Below are positions 16,724 through 25,376 of a stretch of 64,000 nucleotides of DNA, piece by piece. Both the position numbers and the translations under genes were made by a program. The notes beneath the pieces were generated by a model. That model searched no databases, was not told the DNA's origin, and saw only the letters and a list, made by a program, of their open reading frames with translations. The DNA is from Faecalibacillus intestinalis (GTDB lineage: Bacteria; Bacillota_I; Bacilli_A; Erysipelotrichales; Coprobacillaceae). Within the stretch, counting starts at the first letter, position 1, and each line of letters starts with the position of its first letter. Where the stretch lies: positions 186,001-250,000 of the forward strand of contig NZ_PYLQ01000001.1 in NCBI RefSeq assembly GCF_003024685.1, in the 5' to 3' direction.

Positions 16724-18022
16724 ATGTATGAATTAATATCAAATTTAATTCTTTATGGGAATTTACCAAAGGATGAAATTTTAGTACAACTTGCTAAGTT
16801 GTTATCAGATGATGAAAAATCAAATCATGAACTTCGTCAAGAAATTTATGGTCAGATAAAAAGATTATTAGAACTTGCAACTCAATATGGATTTAATGAT
16901 AATTTATGGCATAATTATTTGACTTATTTATTAATGACAAATGAAAATCCATTTAGTATGACTTGTGAAAAACAAGGTGCAAGAGAAGGTACGGTCAATC
17001 ATTTTGCTTTAAATGATTTTAAAGTATTTTATGATCTTTTCCATTATGATTTTAGGAGTATTGAAAAAGAATTAAATATTGATTGTTTTTCAACGCTTGC
17101 TGATTATCACGCTTTATCTAAACCAGAATTGATGTACAACAAGAATGTTTCTTTAAAAGTTCAAGAACTTTCAAAGAAACTAGAAGAAACAAAGAATGAA
17201 CAAGAATTCTTTGATGTTGTAACACAATTCTACAAAGATTATGGAGTAGGTATGTTTGGTTTAAATAAAGCCTTTAGAATTGCGACAAGTCATGAAAACT
17301 ATGTAGAATTAAAACCAATTAATAATATGGATGAAGTTGTTTTAGATGATTTAGTTGGTTATGAAATTCAAAAGAAAAAGTTATTAGATAATACTGTAGC
17401 TTTTGTTGAAGGAAGAAAAGCAAATAATGTTTTACTTTATGGGGATAGTGGAACAGGTAAATCAACAAGTATTAAAGCAATTGTAAATGAATTTTATGAT
17501 CAAGGTTTAAGAATGATTGAAATCTATAAACATCAGTTTAAAGATTTATCAAATATTATTGCGATGATTAAAAATAGAAATTATCGTTTTATTATCTATA
17601 TGGATGATTTATCATTTGAAGAATTTGAAATTGAATATAAATTCTTAAAAGCAGTAATTGAAGGTGGGGTTGAAACAAAACCTGAAAATATTCTTATTTA
17701 TGCAACAAGTAATAGAAGACATCTTATTAAAGAAAACTGGTCTGATCGTAATGATGTTGTTCAAGAAAATGGAATGCATCAATCAGATACCATGGAAGAA
17801 AAACTTTCATTAGTTAATCGTTTTGGAGTTAAAATCAATTATTCTAAACCAATGAAAAAAGAATTCAATCATATTGTTTTAGAATTAGCACATAAAAATA
17901 ATATCCAAATGGATGAAAAAGAACTATTATTAGAAGCAAATAAATGGGAACTTTCTCATGGTGGAACATCAGGAAGAACAGCGCAACAATTTGTTAACTA
18001 TATTTTAGGATTGGAGAGATAA
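16724..18022 (+). CDS. DUF815-family AAA+ ATPase
   Basis: 432-aa P-loop protein with Walker A YGDSGTGKSTS (about 237-247), a FIIYMDDLSFE Walker B (about 293) and an ATSNRRHL sensor-1 element. The N-terminal 180 residues are helical and unique to the family. DUF815 proteins are AAA+ ATPases of unknown cellular role. The start is taken at the ATG after GGAAATTAGGGGGATT; an in-frame ATG 78 bases upstream lies in the divergent promoter. Two bases separate it from the nitroreductase, so the two genes and the next form an operon. Confidence 0.88.
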   Translation: MYELISNLILYGNLPKDEILVQLAKLLSDDEKSNHELRQEIYGQIKRLLELATQYGFNDNLWHNYLTYLLMTNENPFSMTCEKQGAREGTVNHFALNDFKVFYDLFHYDFRSIEKELNIDCFSTLADYHALSKPELMYNKNVSLKVQELSKKLEETKNEQEFFDVVTQFYKDYGVGMFGLNKAFRIATSHENYVELKPINNMDEVVLDDLVGYEIQKKKLLDNTVAFVEGRKANNVLLYGDSGTGKSTSIKAIVNEFYDQGLRMIEIYKHQFKDLSNIIAMIKNRNYRFIIYMDDLSFEEFEIEYKFLKAVIEGGVETKPENILIYATSNRRHLIKENWSDRNDVVQENGMHQSDTMEEKLSLVNRFGVKINYSKPMKKEFNHIVLELAHKNNIQMDEKELLLEANKWELSHGGTSGRTAQQFVNYILGLER

Positions 18023-18024
18023 AA

Positions 18025-18534
18025 ATGGATGCAATTGAAGCACTTACAACTAGAAGAAGTTGTCGTAGTTTTAAACAAGAACAAATCAAAGATGAAGAAT
18101 TAAAAACTATCCTTGATTGTGGTTTAAATGCCCCAAGTGGTAAAAATAAACAATCAAGTAAAATTGTGGTTGTTCAAAATCAAGAAGAAATCAAAGAACT
18201 TTCAAAACTCAATGCGATTATTTTTGGAAAAGATGTTGATCCTTTCTATGGGGCACCAACAGTATGTTTTATTTTTGTCCCAAAAGATGAAAGTAATGGT
18301 ATAAAAGATGGTTCATTAGTGATTGGGGCTATGCAAACAGGAGCGTATGCATTAAATATAGGTTCTTGTTGGATCAATCGTTGTAAAGAAATGTTTGAAT
18401 TAGAAAAAGGCCAAGAATATCTTCGAAAATGGCATTTAGAGGATTATGTTGGTATTGGATGTTGTATTTTAGGATATGTTGAAAAAACATTACCTGAAAA
18501 GAAAATTTTAGAAAATCGTATTATTCAAGGATAG
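18025..18534 (+). CDS. Nitroreductase-family protein
   Basis: 169-aa flavoprotein of the nitroreductase fold. RRSCRSFKQEQIKDEEL (10-26) is the conserved FMN-phosphate binding start, and APSGKNKQSSKIVVV (37-51) the second flavin contact. Length is at the short end of the family. It probably uses FMN and NAD(P)H as a dimer; its natural substrate is unknown. Middle gene of the DUF815-nitroreductase-BI-1 operon, and its TAG overlaps the ribosome site of the next gene. Confidence 0.85.
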   Translation: MDAIEALTTRRSCRSFKQEQIKDEELKTILDCGLNAPSGKNKQSSKIVVVQNQEEIKELSKLNAIIFGKDVDPFYGAPTVCFIFVPKDESNGIKDGSLVIGAMQTGAYALNIGSCWINRCKEMFELEKGQEYLRKWHLEDYVGIGCCILGYVEKTLPEKKILENRIIQG

Positions 18535-18544
18535 GAGAATGAAT

Positions 18545-19231
18545 ATGGATAACAAAACTTATGAATATGTTGAAGATTGTTCAATGACGATACAACAATA
18601 CATTAACAATATTTTTAAATGGATGGTTATTGGTGTTTTAACAACTTTTGTGACAGCTTTTGCTTTAGAAAAATCATCATTTATGTCTTATGCAGGAATG
18701 CTTCCTTTCATTTTAATTATTTTTCAATTTGCGGTTGTTATTGGTTTATCAAGACGTTTAATGACAATGAAACCAATTACAGCAAAAGTTCTTTATATGA
18801 TCTATTCAGTCATTACTGGTGTGACATTTTCTTATGTTATTGCAAGCTATACTTCCTTTAGCGTGGCACTTGCTTTTTTAGTAGCAGCCATCTACTTTGG
18901 TGTGCTTGTTGTACTAGGAACAGTGATTAAAATGGATCTAACAAGAATTGGAACAATCTGTCTAGCAGGATTATTTGTTTATATTATTTTTTCAGTTATT
19001 GTGATGATTTTTAATTTAGGTGTGGGAACACTTATTATGCCACTGATTTCACTTGCGTTATTTGCAGGAATTACAGCATATGATATGCAAAAATCATTAC
19101 AACTTTATAATTATGCTTCATCTAATCCAGAAATGTTAGAAAAATTAAGTATTTATGGAGCATTTAATCTTTATTTAGACTTTGTTAATATCTTCTTAGA
19201 TATTCTTCAATTATTAGGAGATAATAAGTAG
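18545..19231 (+). CDS. Bax inhibitor-1/YccA-family membrane protein
   Basis: 228 aa with seven hydrophobic segments between about residues 25 and 225. The family's TM region around AGITAYDMQKSLQLY (about 182-196) contains the conserved Tyr-Asp pair that in BsYetJ-type proteins forms the pH sensor of the calcium leak. The C-terminal YGAFNLYLDFVNIFLDILQLLG also fits the family. It is probably an integral membrane protein tied to calcium leak or protease quality control. The start is the second in-frame ATG, 7 bases from AGGAG. Confidence 0.88.
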   Translation: MDNKTYEYVEDCSMTIQQYINNIFKWMVIGVLTTFVTAFALEKSSFMSYAGMLPFILIIFQFAVVIGLSRRLMTMKPITAKVLYMIYSVITGVTFSYVIASYTSFSVALAFLVAAIYFGVLVVLGTVIKMDLTRIGTICLAGLFVYIIFSVIVMIFNLGVGTLIMPLISLALFAGITAYDMQKSLQLYNYASSNPEMLEKLSIYGAFNLYLDFVNIFLDILQLLGDNK

Positions 19232-19233
19232 TC

Positions 19234-19257
19234 AAAAGAGCGAAAGCTCTTTTTTTT
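19234..19257 (+). terminator. Intrinsic terminator
   Basis: Stem AAAAGAGC (19234-19241), loop GAAA, GCTCTTTT (19246-19253) and further T. It closes the DUF815 operon. Confidence 0.88.
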
Positions 19258-19301
19258 AAATGCATAATCGATTATAATATCTTTTACACATAGGAGGGAA
19301 T

Positions 19302-20666
19302 ATGAAAAAACTAATTGGAAGTAAAGGATTTTATAAAATGGTTCTTGCGATTTGTATACCCATTGTTATTCAAAATGGTTTTACAAATCTTGCAAGTTTA
19401 TTAGATAATATTATGATTGGACAATTAGGAACACTTTCTATGTCAGGAGTTTCTATTACCAATCAATTATTACAAGTATTTAATGTCACGATTTTTGGAG
19501 CTATGTCAGGCCCAGGAATCTTTATGGCACAGTTTTATGGAAAGAAAAATAAAGAAGGAGTGGAGAATTGTTTTAGGATCAAATTGATTATAGGAATTAT
19601 AATTACACTGCTAGCTATTTTTTTATTCTATACATTTGGACAACAATTGATTTCTTTATATTTAAATGATAATCCTACTGATAGTTTAAAAACTTTAAAT
19701 TATGGAATGGATTATTTAAAAATTATGCTCATTGGACTGATTCCTTTTGTAATTACACAAGTTTATTCATCGTCACTTAGAGAAACAGGAAATACGGTTT
19801 TACCAATGATTGCCAGTGTGGTCGCCGTGATTGTCAATTTCTGTATTAATTATATTTTGATCTTTGGACATTTTGGATTTCCACAATTAGGTGTTTCAGG
19901 AGCGGCGATTGGAACGGTTGTTTCTCGTGTGATTGAAATGAGTATTAATATTATAGGGGGTTCTCGAAATCTTTATTTAAAAGATGCTATTAAGATGAAG
20001 AAAGTTCCTTTTGATACAACTAAAGAAATGTTGAAAAGAGGATTACCTCTTTTATGTAATGAAATCTTATGGTCTATTTCTATTGCTTTGATTTCTCAAA
20101 GCTATTCTACAAGAGGAATTATAGCGGTAGCTGCCATTAACATAACAACAACAGTAACAAACTTCTTTATGATCGTATGTTATGCTATGGGTAACTCTAT
20201 TTCTATTGTAGTTGGTCAACAACTTGGAGCAGGAGAAATTGAAAAAGCCAAAGATTACGATTTAAAAATGTTATTTATGAATTTTGTGATGTGTTTGGCT
20301 ATAGGTATTGTATTATTCAATGTTTCATCACTCATACCACAAATCTATAATACTTCATTAGAAGTAAAAGCTTTAGCCTCACAACTTTTAAAAATTGCGG
20401 CATGTATGTTACCAATTATTTCTATTTATTACAGTAGTTATTTTACAATGCGAGCAGGAGGCAAAACTTTTCTAACCTTCTTATTTGATAGTGGTTATAC
20501 TTTTGTTTTTACTTTCATGAGTGCTTTATTACTTACACGCTTAACATCATTACCAATATTGACTATATATTTACTTGTTCAATGTGTTGATATTCCTAAA
20601 GCAACACTTGGTCTTATTCTTGTAAGAAAAGGAATATGGGTACATAATATTGTAAGTGATCTCTAA
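19302..20666 (+). CDS. MATE-family multidrug efflux transporter
   Basis: 454-aa integral membrane protein with twelve segments in two similar halves, each starting with a MATE repeat (MVLAICIPIVIQNGFTNLAS near 11, and LKRGLPLLCNEILWS near 244). It exports cationic compounds using a Na+ or H+ gradient. The start follows CATAGGAGGGAAT. The gene stands alone between the BI-1 terminator and the type III toxin-antitoxin relic. Substrates are unknown; a second, distinct MATE gene occurs at 51658. Confidence 0.88.
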   Translation: MKKLIGSKGFYKMVLAICIPIVIQNGFTNLASLLDNIMIGQLGTLSMSGVSITNQLLQVFNVTIFGAMSGPGIFMAQFYGKKNKEGVENCFRIKLIIGIIITLLAIFLFYTFGQQLISLYLNDNPTDSLKTLNYGMDYLKIMLIGLIPFVITQVYSSSLRETGNTVLPMIASVVAVIVNFCINYILIFGHFGFPQLGVSGAAIGTVVSRVIEMSINIIGGSRNLYLKDAIKMKKVPFDTTKEMLKRGLPLLCNEILWSISIALISQSYSTRGIIAVAAINITTTVTNFFMIVCYAMGNSISIVVGQQLGAGEIEKAKDYDLKMLFMNFVMCLAIGIVLFNVSSLIPQIYNTSLEVKALASQLLKIAACMLPIISIYYSSYFTMRAGGKTFLTFLFDSGYTFVFTFMSALLLTRLTSLPILTIYLLVQCVDIPKATLGLILVRKGIWVHNIVSDL

Positions 20667-20670
20667 AACA

Positions 20671-20699
20671 TTGTTTTAAAAATGAAAATATGATATATT
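20671..20699 (+). promoter_or_regulatory. Promoter of the repeat RNA
   Basis: TTGTTT (20671-20676), a 17-base spacer and TATATT (20694-20699). The expected start site near 20706 coincides with the first repeat unit. Confidence 0.65.
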
Positions 20700-20705
20700 T
20701 TCTTT

Positions 20706-20835
20706 AGAGAATCCATGCTTTAGTTGGATTAAATCGGAGAACCAGAGCCTTAGTTGGAAACTCTAAATCAGAGAACCAGAGCCTTAGTTGGAAAGTATTT
20801 ACGACAGAGATTGCAACTTGTAAATCTCTGTTTTA
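20706..20835 (+). ncRNA. Type III antitoxin RNA candidate (ToxI-like repeats plus hairpin)
   Basis: Tandem units begin at 20707, 20737 and 20771. The second and third share the 24-base core GAGAACCAGAGCCT-TAGTTGGAAA exactly; the first is a diverged copy with the same CTTTAGTTGGA end. Periods are 30 and 34 bases, close to the 34-36 base units of ToxI-type RNAs. A hairpin follows (ACAGAGATT 20804-20812 with AATCTCTGT 20823-20831, then TTTTAC), just before a GAGGAGG site and a toxin-like gene. This promoter-repeats-hairpin-toxin order is diagnostic of type III systems, where the RNA units bind and block the nuclease. Confidence 0.7.
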
Positions 20836-20856
20836 CTTTATACGAGGAGGATTGTT

Positions 20857-21318
20857 ATGAAATTTTATTATGTTAGAAAACAGTATTTAAAATATTTAAA
20901 TGGACTAGATACACATATAATTAATAATGTTCAAATAATTGGCTTTCCTTTAAGAATAAATAAGCGAGGATATTTTATTCCTATAAGTTTATCAAAAAAA
21001 GAAGATCCACAAAAAAATCATCACCAACAATTTTTAGAATGTATGATTTTCATAGAAATAAATATTATGGAAAATGTTTATTTTTAAATATGTTTTGCAT
21101 TCCTTATAAAGAGTTAAGTGAAATAAAAAATAAAACAATAGAAATGGAAGAAGTGAGTCAATTTATAGACGATAATAAAAAAAGAATACAAATTTCAGCA
21201 GAAAGACTCTATAAACAAAAAAATAAAAATTATCAACAAAATTATTTACAACATACTGTTAATTTTAAAAAAAATAGAAGATGCTGCACTTTCATGGGAG
21301 ATTGAAAAATATGGAAAA
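20857..21318 (+). pseudogene. ToxN/AbiQ-family type III toxin, broken by two frameshifts
   Basis: The first frame reads MKFYYVRKQYLKYLNGLD, then IIGFPLRINKRGYFIPIS, matching the N-terminal strands of ToxN/AbiQ endoribonucleases (YLxYLxxxD, then IGxxLxxxxxxYFxPL). Near 21039 the reading frame shifts and continues as YYGKCLFLNMFCIPYKELSEI and later SAERLYKQKNK. A second shift in an eight-A run (21267-21274) restores HTVNFKKIEDAALSWE, the usual C-terminal helix. The sum of about 150 residues is near the family length. AbiQ-type toxins cut cellular or phage RNA; this copy cannot make the full protein. The second A-run shift could be a sequencing or slippage event. Confidence 0.72.
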
Positions 21319-21528
21319 CATTCTAATCGTTTTCCTGATGAACATTATTTCCTAGTTAATCCATTTAATAATGGATTAGCTGAATATGATTTAATGAATA
21401 AAAATAAACAGGTTTGTTGAGTAGATTATGATAATACAAACAATAGAATAATTGATATTAAAGAAATTTATAATGAATCTTATGCACCTTTAGAATGTTT
21501 TAAAGAAGGAAAGCTAAATGTTGTTGAG

Positions 21529-22575
21529 ATGAATTCATGGTTTAGAGGAAGAGGAATTCCTTCTTGGCGTGATGGACTTGATGATTTTTTAGATAATTTA
21601 GGACTTGATAATCAAGATGTTTTATTAAATAAAGCATATGGGTTATCGTTATCTGATCAATATTGGATGAATCCTGTTGAATCTAAGTTAAAATGGGAAG
21701 ATATTAACTTTTTTGATCATGATTTTAATAGTCAAAGCTATATTGAAGCTATATTTGAAAATAAACTGGTAGAGGATGAAAAAATTGATTTTTATTCACC
21801 AAATAATACGTCAGATGGAATGTTAAAAAAGGCATGGGTCGTAGATAAAGATAAAAAGAGATATCTTTTAAAGAGTTCTTTTAAAAATAGAGAATTAGAA
21901 CCTTTCAATGAAGTTTTAGGTTGTTTGATAAGTCAAGCAATTCATCTTGATTATACTGAATATGTGATAGAGCTTTTAAATAAAGCACCTTTATCTAAAT
22001 GTGAGTGTTTTATCGATAATCATACAGAATTTATTTCTGCTTATGCGCTTTTAAAAAAAGAAAACATCAATTTCAAAGATAACAGGCTAAGTCTTTATAA
22101 AGCATATATTACTTTATTAGAAAATAATGGTATTAAAAATGCAAAAGAGAGCATAGGAAAAATGTTTATACTTGATTATTTGATGATTAATCAAGATAGA
22201 CATTTAGGTAATTTTGGTATTATTAGGGATGTTGAAACATTAAAATGGTTAAAAATTGCACTTAACTTTGATAGTGGACAGGCGATGTATTCACAAAAAG
22301 AAGTTTATGAAATGAATTTTGAAAATGCAACAGGATGCTTTTTCAATGATAAAAATATAGATTTTGAAAAGATACTTGATTTCGCCTGTGATGAAAAATT
22401 AATTGGAAATCTTGATTTTATAGCTTTGGAAAAAGTACCGGATTTGTGGGAAAAGGAGTTATTAAAGTATCAAGAAATAACAATGATACCTGATGAAAAA
22501 ATACAAATATTGATTAATGGACTTCAAACAAGAATTCATAAATTAAAAGCAAAAAAAGACTTAATGATCAAATGA
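21529..22575 (+). CDS. HipA-like serine/threonine kinase, 5' end interrupted
   Basis: Kinase-like domain of the HipA/CtkA type: the ATP-lysine strand KKRYLLKSSF (about 107), the catalytic loop NQDRHLGNFGII (about 222-233) and the metal-binding NFDSGQ (about 250). An N-terminal FRGRGIPSWRDGLDDFL segment is typical of the Firmicutes branch. The same frame extends upstream to an ATG at 21394 (MNKNKQVC) but is cut by a TGA at 21418-21420. From the ATG at 21529 there is no good ribosome site. The full-length kinase is therefore probably lost, although a 348-aa product is possible. No HipB gene is seen. Confidence 0.7.
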   Translation: MNSWFRGRGIPSWRDGLDDFLDNLGLDNQDVLLNKAYGLSLSDQYWMNPVESKLKWEDINFFDHDFNSQSYIEAIFENKLVEDEKIDFYSPNNTSDGMLKKAWVVDKDKKRYLLKSSFKNRELEPFNEVLGCLISQAIHLDYTEYVIELLNKAPLSKCECFIDNHTEFISAYALLKKENINFKDNRLSLYKAYITLLENNGIKNAKESIGKMFILDYLMINQDRHLGNFGIIRDVETLKWLKIALNFDSGQAMYSQKEVYEMNFENATGCFFNDKNIDFEKILDFACDEKLIGNLDFIALEKVPDLWEKELLKYQEITMIPDEKIQILINGLQTRIHKLKAKKDLMIK

Positions 22576-22590
22576 TGGTTAAGTCTTTTT
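22553..22590. terminator. Bidirectional terminator
   Basis: Perfect 12-bp stem AAAAAGACTTAA (22553-22564) with TTAAGTCTTTTT (22579-22590) between the converging HipA-like and permease genes. Confidence 0.88.
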
Positions 22591-22596
22591 AACATG

Positions 22597-24510
22597 TTAT
22601 TTTTTCACAATACGATAATAAGCTTTAGAAGTGATTAAATAAATAATCGTATAAATAATAATTAAACCTGTAATACAACTGATTGTAGAAATAAGATAGA
22701 TATTTTCATTACATAACAATAAACCATTTAATACCTTTAAAATAAGCGGATAAGCAAATAATAAATGAATAATTGCGACAATCAATGGAACAAAGAAGAA
22801 AATCAATACTTGGAATTGAATCGTTTGTTTTACTTCTTTTTGTGACATACCTACATTTTGTAAGATTTCAAATTTATTTTGATCTTCAAATCCTTCAGAA
22901 ATTTGTTTATTGTAAATAATGATAATGGCTGCTACTAAAAACATAATTGATAAGAAAATACCGATAAAGAGAATGCTTCCATACATTTCATAGATAAATT
23001 CTTGATCTTCAATCCCATTTTGAGTAGTAAAATAATAATTCTTTTCACCAAGTTGACTATAATCTATTTTTATAAGTTGATTTGTAACATTCTTAACAAC
23101 TTCTTTTGATGCATTGAAACCAATAAAGAATATTTGTGGTTTTAATTGATATTGATCAAGATTATTTTGATTCATAATAATAGTTATAGCATTAAAAGCA
23201 TAACTATTACCAGTTTGAACTTGACGGTTTTTGATTTGATCTTTAATGACATAAGAATTGCCATTTAAAGAAAGAGAACGGTAATTATATTTTCCATAAC
23301 TATAGAGATAGATTTCATTTTTATCTAAAGAAAGATTTTTATCAAAATAATGATTATAATCTTCTAAAGAAACAAGATTAATGCAAGAAAGATGTTTATA
23401 ATCATAATCATCAAGTTTAGCATGATTCTTTTTTAAACTCCCAGAATACTCATAAACAGGTAAAGCATAAAGAGAATCATATTTTTCATCTTTTAATAAT
23501 TCTTTTGTTTTATCAAAAACATAACTTGGATTTTTAAAACCATTCAACTTAATATTACCAGCCATATAACATTGACGGTCTATACTATCTTGAATTCCAT
23601 TATATAAACAGATTGTTGAAGAAAGAGTAACCAAAACACAAGTACATAAAATACAAATATTTGCTAGTCCGACCGCATTTTGTTTCATACGGTATAAAAG
23701 ACCAGAAATAGAAGTAAAGTGTGTTGGTTGATAATAAAAGTTTCTTCTTGATTTTAAGAATTTTAATAAAGCAATACTTCCTGCTGTAAATAAACTATAA
23801 GTTCCTAGCATGACTAAAATAACTGCAACAAAGAACAAAGTCATTGCTTTCATTGGATCAGTGATAGATAAGGCAAGGTAGTAACCAGCCCCTAAAGTAA
23901 TCATTCCAAAAAGCGTTAAGATTATTTTTGTTTTAGGTTCTTTTTCACCAATGTTTTGTCCTTTTAAAAGTTCAATAGGATTACTTCTTACAACAATAGT
24001 AATATTGTATATTAAAGAAATTAAGAAAATGATACTAAAAATAATAATAGTTTGTATAAAAGCGTTCAATGAAAAGTTTAAAGAAAATTGAACACTTTTA
24101 TGAATCAATCTTAAGATAACAACCGATGTTATTTGCGAAAGAAGAACACCTATTAAAATACCTGATGAAAGAGAAATAAGGGCAATAATGAGTGTTTCTA
24201 GAAACATCATCGAACGTATATTTCTTTTTTCCATCCCTAAGATATGATAAAGACTAATTTCTTTTTTTCTATTTTTTATAACAAAACTATTGGTATAAAG
24301 TAAAAATATAAAAGAGAAAATACTTATTACACCACTGCCTAATCCTAAAAACATCGTCATTTCTTGATGATCTTTTAAAGTAGGACTTTGTCCAATATTT
24401 CTAACAATAAAATATAAGGCAATAGAAAAGATTGTTGAAACAAAATATGATGTATAAAGCTTCTTATTCTTTTTGATATTTCCTAAAGCCAATTTTAAAT
24501 AAAATTTCAT
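22597..24510 (-). CDS. BceB-type ABC transporter permease
   Basis: 637-aa permease with ten predicted membrane segments: an N-terminal segment (about 19-38), FtsX-type blocks, and a large outside domain of about 200 residues between segments VII and VIII (roughly 305-510). The last three segments follow. This is the BceB/VraG layout, in which the big loop binds the peptide antibiotic and the transporter frees its lipid target while signalling to the kinase. One base separates it from the ATPase gene. It should form a sensory complex with the kinase encoded upstream. The exact antibiotic is unknown. Confidence 0.9.
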   Translation of the reverse strand: MKFYLKLALGNIKKNKKLYTSYFVSTIFSIALYFIVRNIGQSPTLKDHQEMTMFLGLGSGVISIFSFIFLLYTNSFVIKNRKKEISLYHILGMEKRNIRSMMFLETLIIALISLSSGILIGVLLSQITSVVILRLIHKSVQFSLNFSLNAFIQTIIIFSIIFLISLIYNITIVVRSNPIELLKGQNIGEKEPKTKIILTLFGMITLGAGYYLALSITDPMKAMTLFFVAVILVMLGTYSLFTAGSIALLKFLKSRRNFYYQPTHFTSISGLLYRMKQNAVGLANICILCTCVLVTLSSTICLYNGIQDSIDRQCYMAGNIKLNGFKNPSYVFDKTKELLKDEKYDSLYALPVYEYSGSLKKNHAKLDDYDYKHLSCINLVSLEDYNHYFDKNLSLDKNEIYLYSYGKYNYRSLSLNGNSYVIKDQIKNRQVQTGNSYAFNAITIIMNQNNLDQYQLKPQIFFIGFNASKEVVKNVTNQLIKIDYSQLGEKNYYFTTQNGIEDQEFIYEMYGSILFIGIFLSIMFLVAAIIIIYNKQISEGFEDQNKFEILQNVGMSQKEVKQTIQFQVLIFFFVPLIVAIIHLLFAYPLILKVLNGLLLCNENIYLISTISCITGLIIIYTIIYLITSKAYYRIVKK

Positions 24511-24511
24511 T

Positions 24512-25270
24512 TTATTGACCTCCTGAAAGAAGCATTGTTAGAGTATCGCTAATAGCTTGATACATTTCTTGATTAGACATATCTCCTTTATAAAGTTGAT
24601 GGAAGATTTGTCCATCTTTAATAAATAAGACACGACTGGCATAACTTGCTGCTTTACTACTATGAGTCACCATTAAAATAGTTTGTCCACTTTGATGAAT
24701 TTGATCAAAGATTGATAAAAGCTGATCAGTTGATTTAGAATCAAGAGCTCCTGTTGGTTCATCGGCAAGAATGATTTTAGGATTTGTTATGAAGGCTCTT
24801 GCGACAGCAACTCTTTGTTTTTGACCACCAGATATTTCATAGGGATATTTTTCTAATAAATGATCTATTCCTAGAGGTTTAGCTAGTTTGTCTAGTTTTG
24901 GTTTCATTAAAGCATAAGGCTCTTTGGATAAAACAAGGGGTAAATAAATATTATCAGCAACATTAAAAGTATCTAATAAGTTAAAATCTTGAAATACAAA
25001 GCCTAAATTATCTCTTCTAAAAGCTGAAATATGTTTATCAGAGATTTTAGTAAGATCTTGATTATCTAGTAATACTTCGCCACTTGTTGGTTTATCTAAA
25101 GAAGCTAAAATGTTTAAAAGTGTCGTTTTCCCACTTCCAGATTCACCCATAATAGCAATATATTCACCTTCTTCAACGTCAAAAGAGACATCTTTTAAAG
25201 CTTCTACCTTTTGACTTGAAAAACGTGTTGAATAAATTTTTTGTAAATGTTTAACTTGTAATAATGACAT
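24512..25270 (-). CDS. BceA-type ABC transporter ATP-binding protein
   Basis: 252-aa ATPase for the adjoining BceB-like permease. Walker A GESGSGKTT at 41-49, the Q-loop in VFQDFNLLDTFNV (about 91-103), the signature ISGGQKQR near 145-152, Walker B IILADEPTGALD (about 164-175) and the H-loop histidine in MVTHSSKAA are all present. GGAGGAGA lies before the ATG. A weak TAGAAT (minus strand, 25297-25302) may be its minus-10 box. The upstream TTACA-N4-TGTAA palindrome suggests induction by the BceR-like regulator. Confidence 0.92.
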   Translation of the reverse strand: MSLLQVKHLQKIYSTRFSSQKVEALKDVSFDVEEGEYIAIMGESGSGKTTLLNILASLDKPTSGEVLLDNQDLTKISDKHISAFRRDNLGFVFQDFNLLDTFNVADNIYLPLVLSKEPYALMKPKLDKLAKPLGIDHLLEKYPYEISGGQKQRVAVARAFITNPKIILADEPTGALDSKSTDQLLSIFDQIHQSGQTILMVTHSSKAASYASRVLFIKDGQIFHQLYKGDMSNQEMYQAISDTLTMLLSGGQ

Positions 25271-25350
25271 TTTTGTCTCCTCCTTTTTACACCTATATTC
25301 TATGCTTTTAATAAAAGATGACCTATCGATTTATCTTACAAATAAGCAAA

Positions 25351-25376
25351 ATAATCTTACATTATTGTAAGATTAT
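25351..25376 (-). promoter_or_regulatory. BceR-type operator upstream of bceAB
   Basis: Perfect 11-bp inverted repeat ATAATCTTACA-N4-TGTAAGATTAT overlapping the end of the kinase gene. It contains the TNACA-N4-TGTAA pattern known for BceR-family regulators and lies about 25 bases before the weak minus-35 of the ABC genes. An extra half site ATCTTACA follows near 25333. As RNA it could also fold as a hairpin ending the regulator-kinase transcript. Confidence 0.75.

Noticed and set aside
20707-20800. Short tandem repeats as a CRISPR array
   Set aside because: Fewer than three units, uneven spacing, spacers of only about 6-10 bases between long repeats, no cas genes; a promoter, hairpin and ToxN-like gene give a better explanation.
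21418-21420. TGA read as tryptophan (code reassignment)
   Set aside because: Other genes in the window use TGG for Trp, and several end at TGA directly inside or before terminators, for example at 7600-7602.
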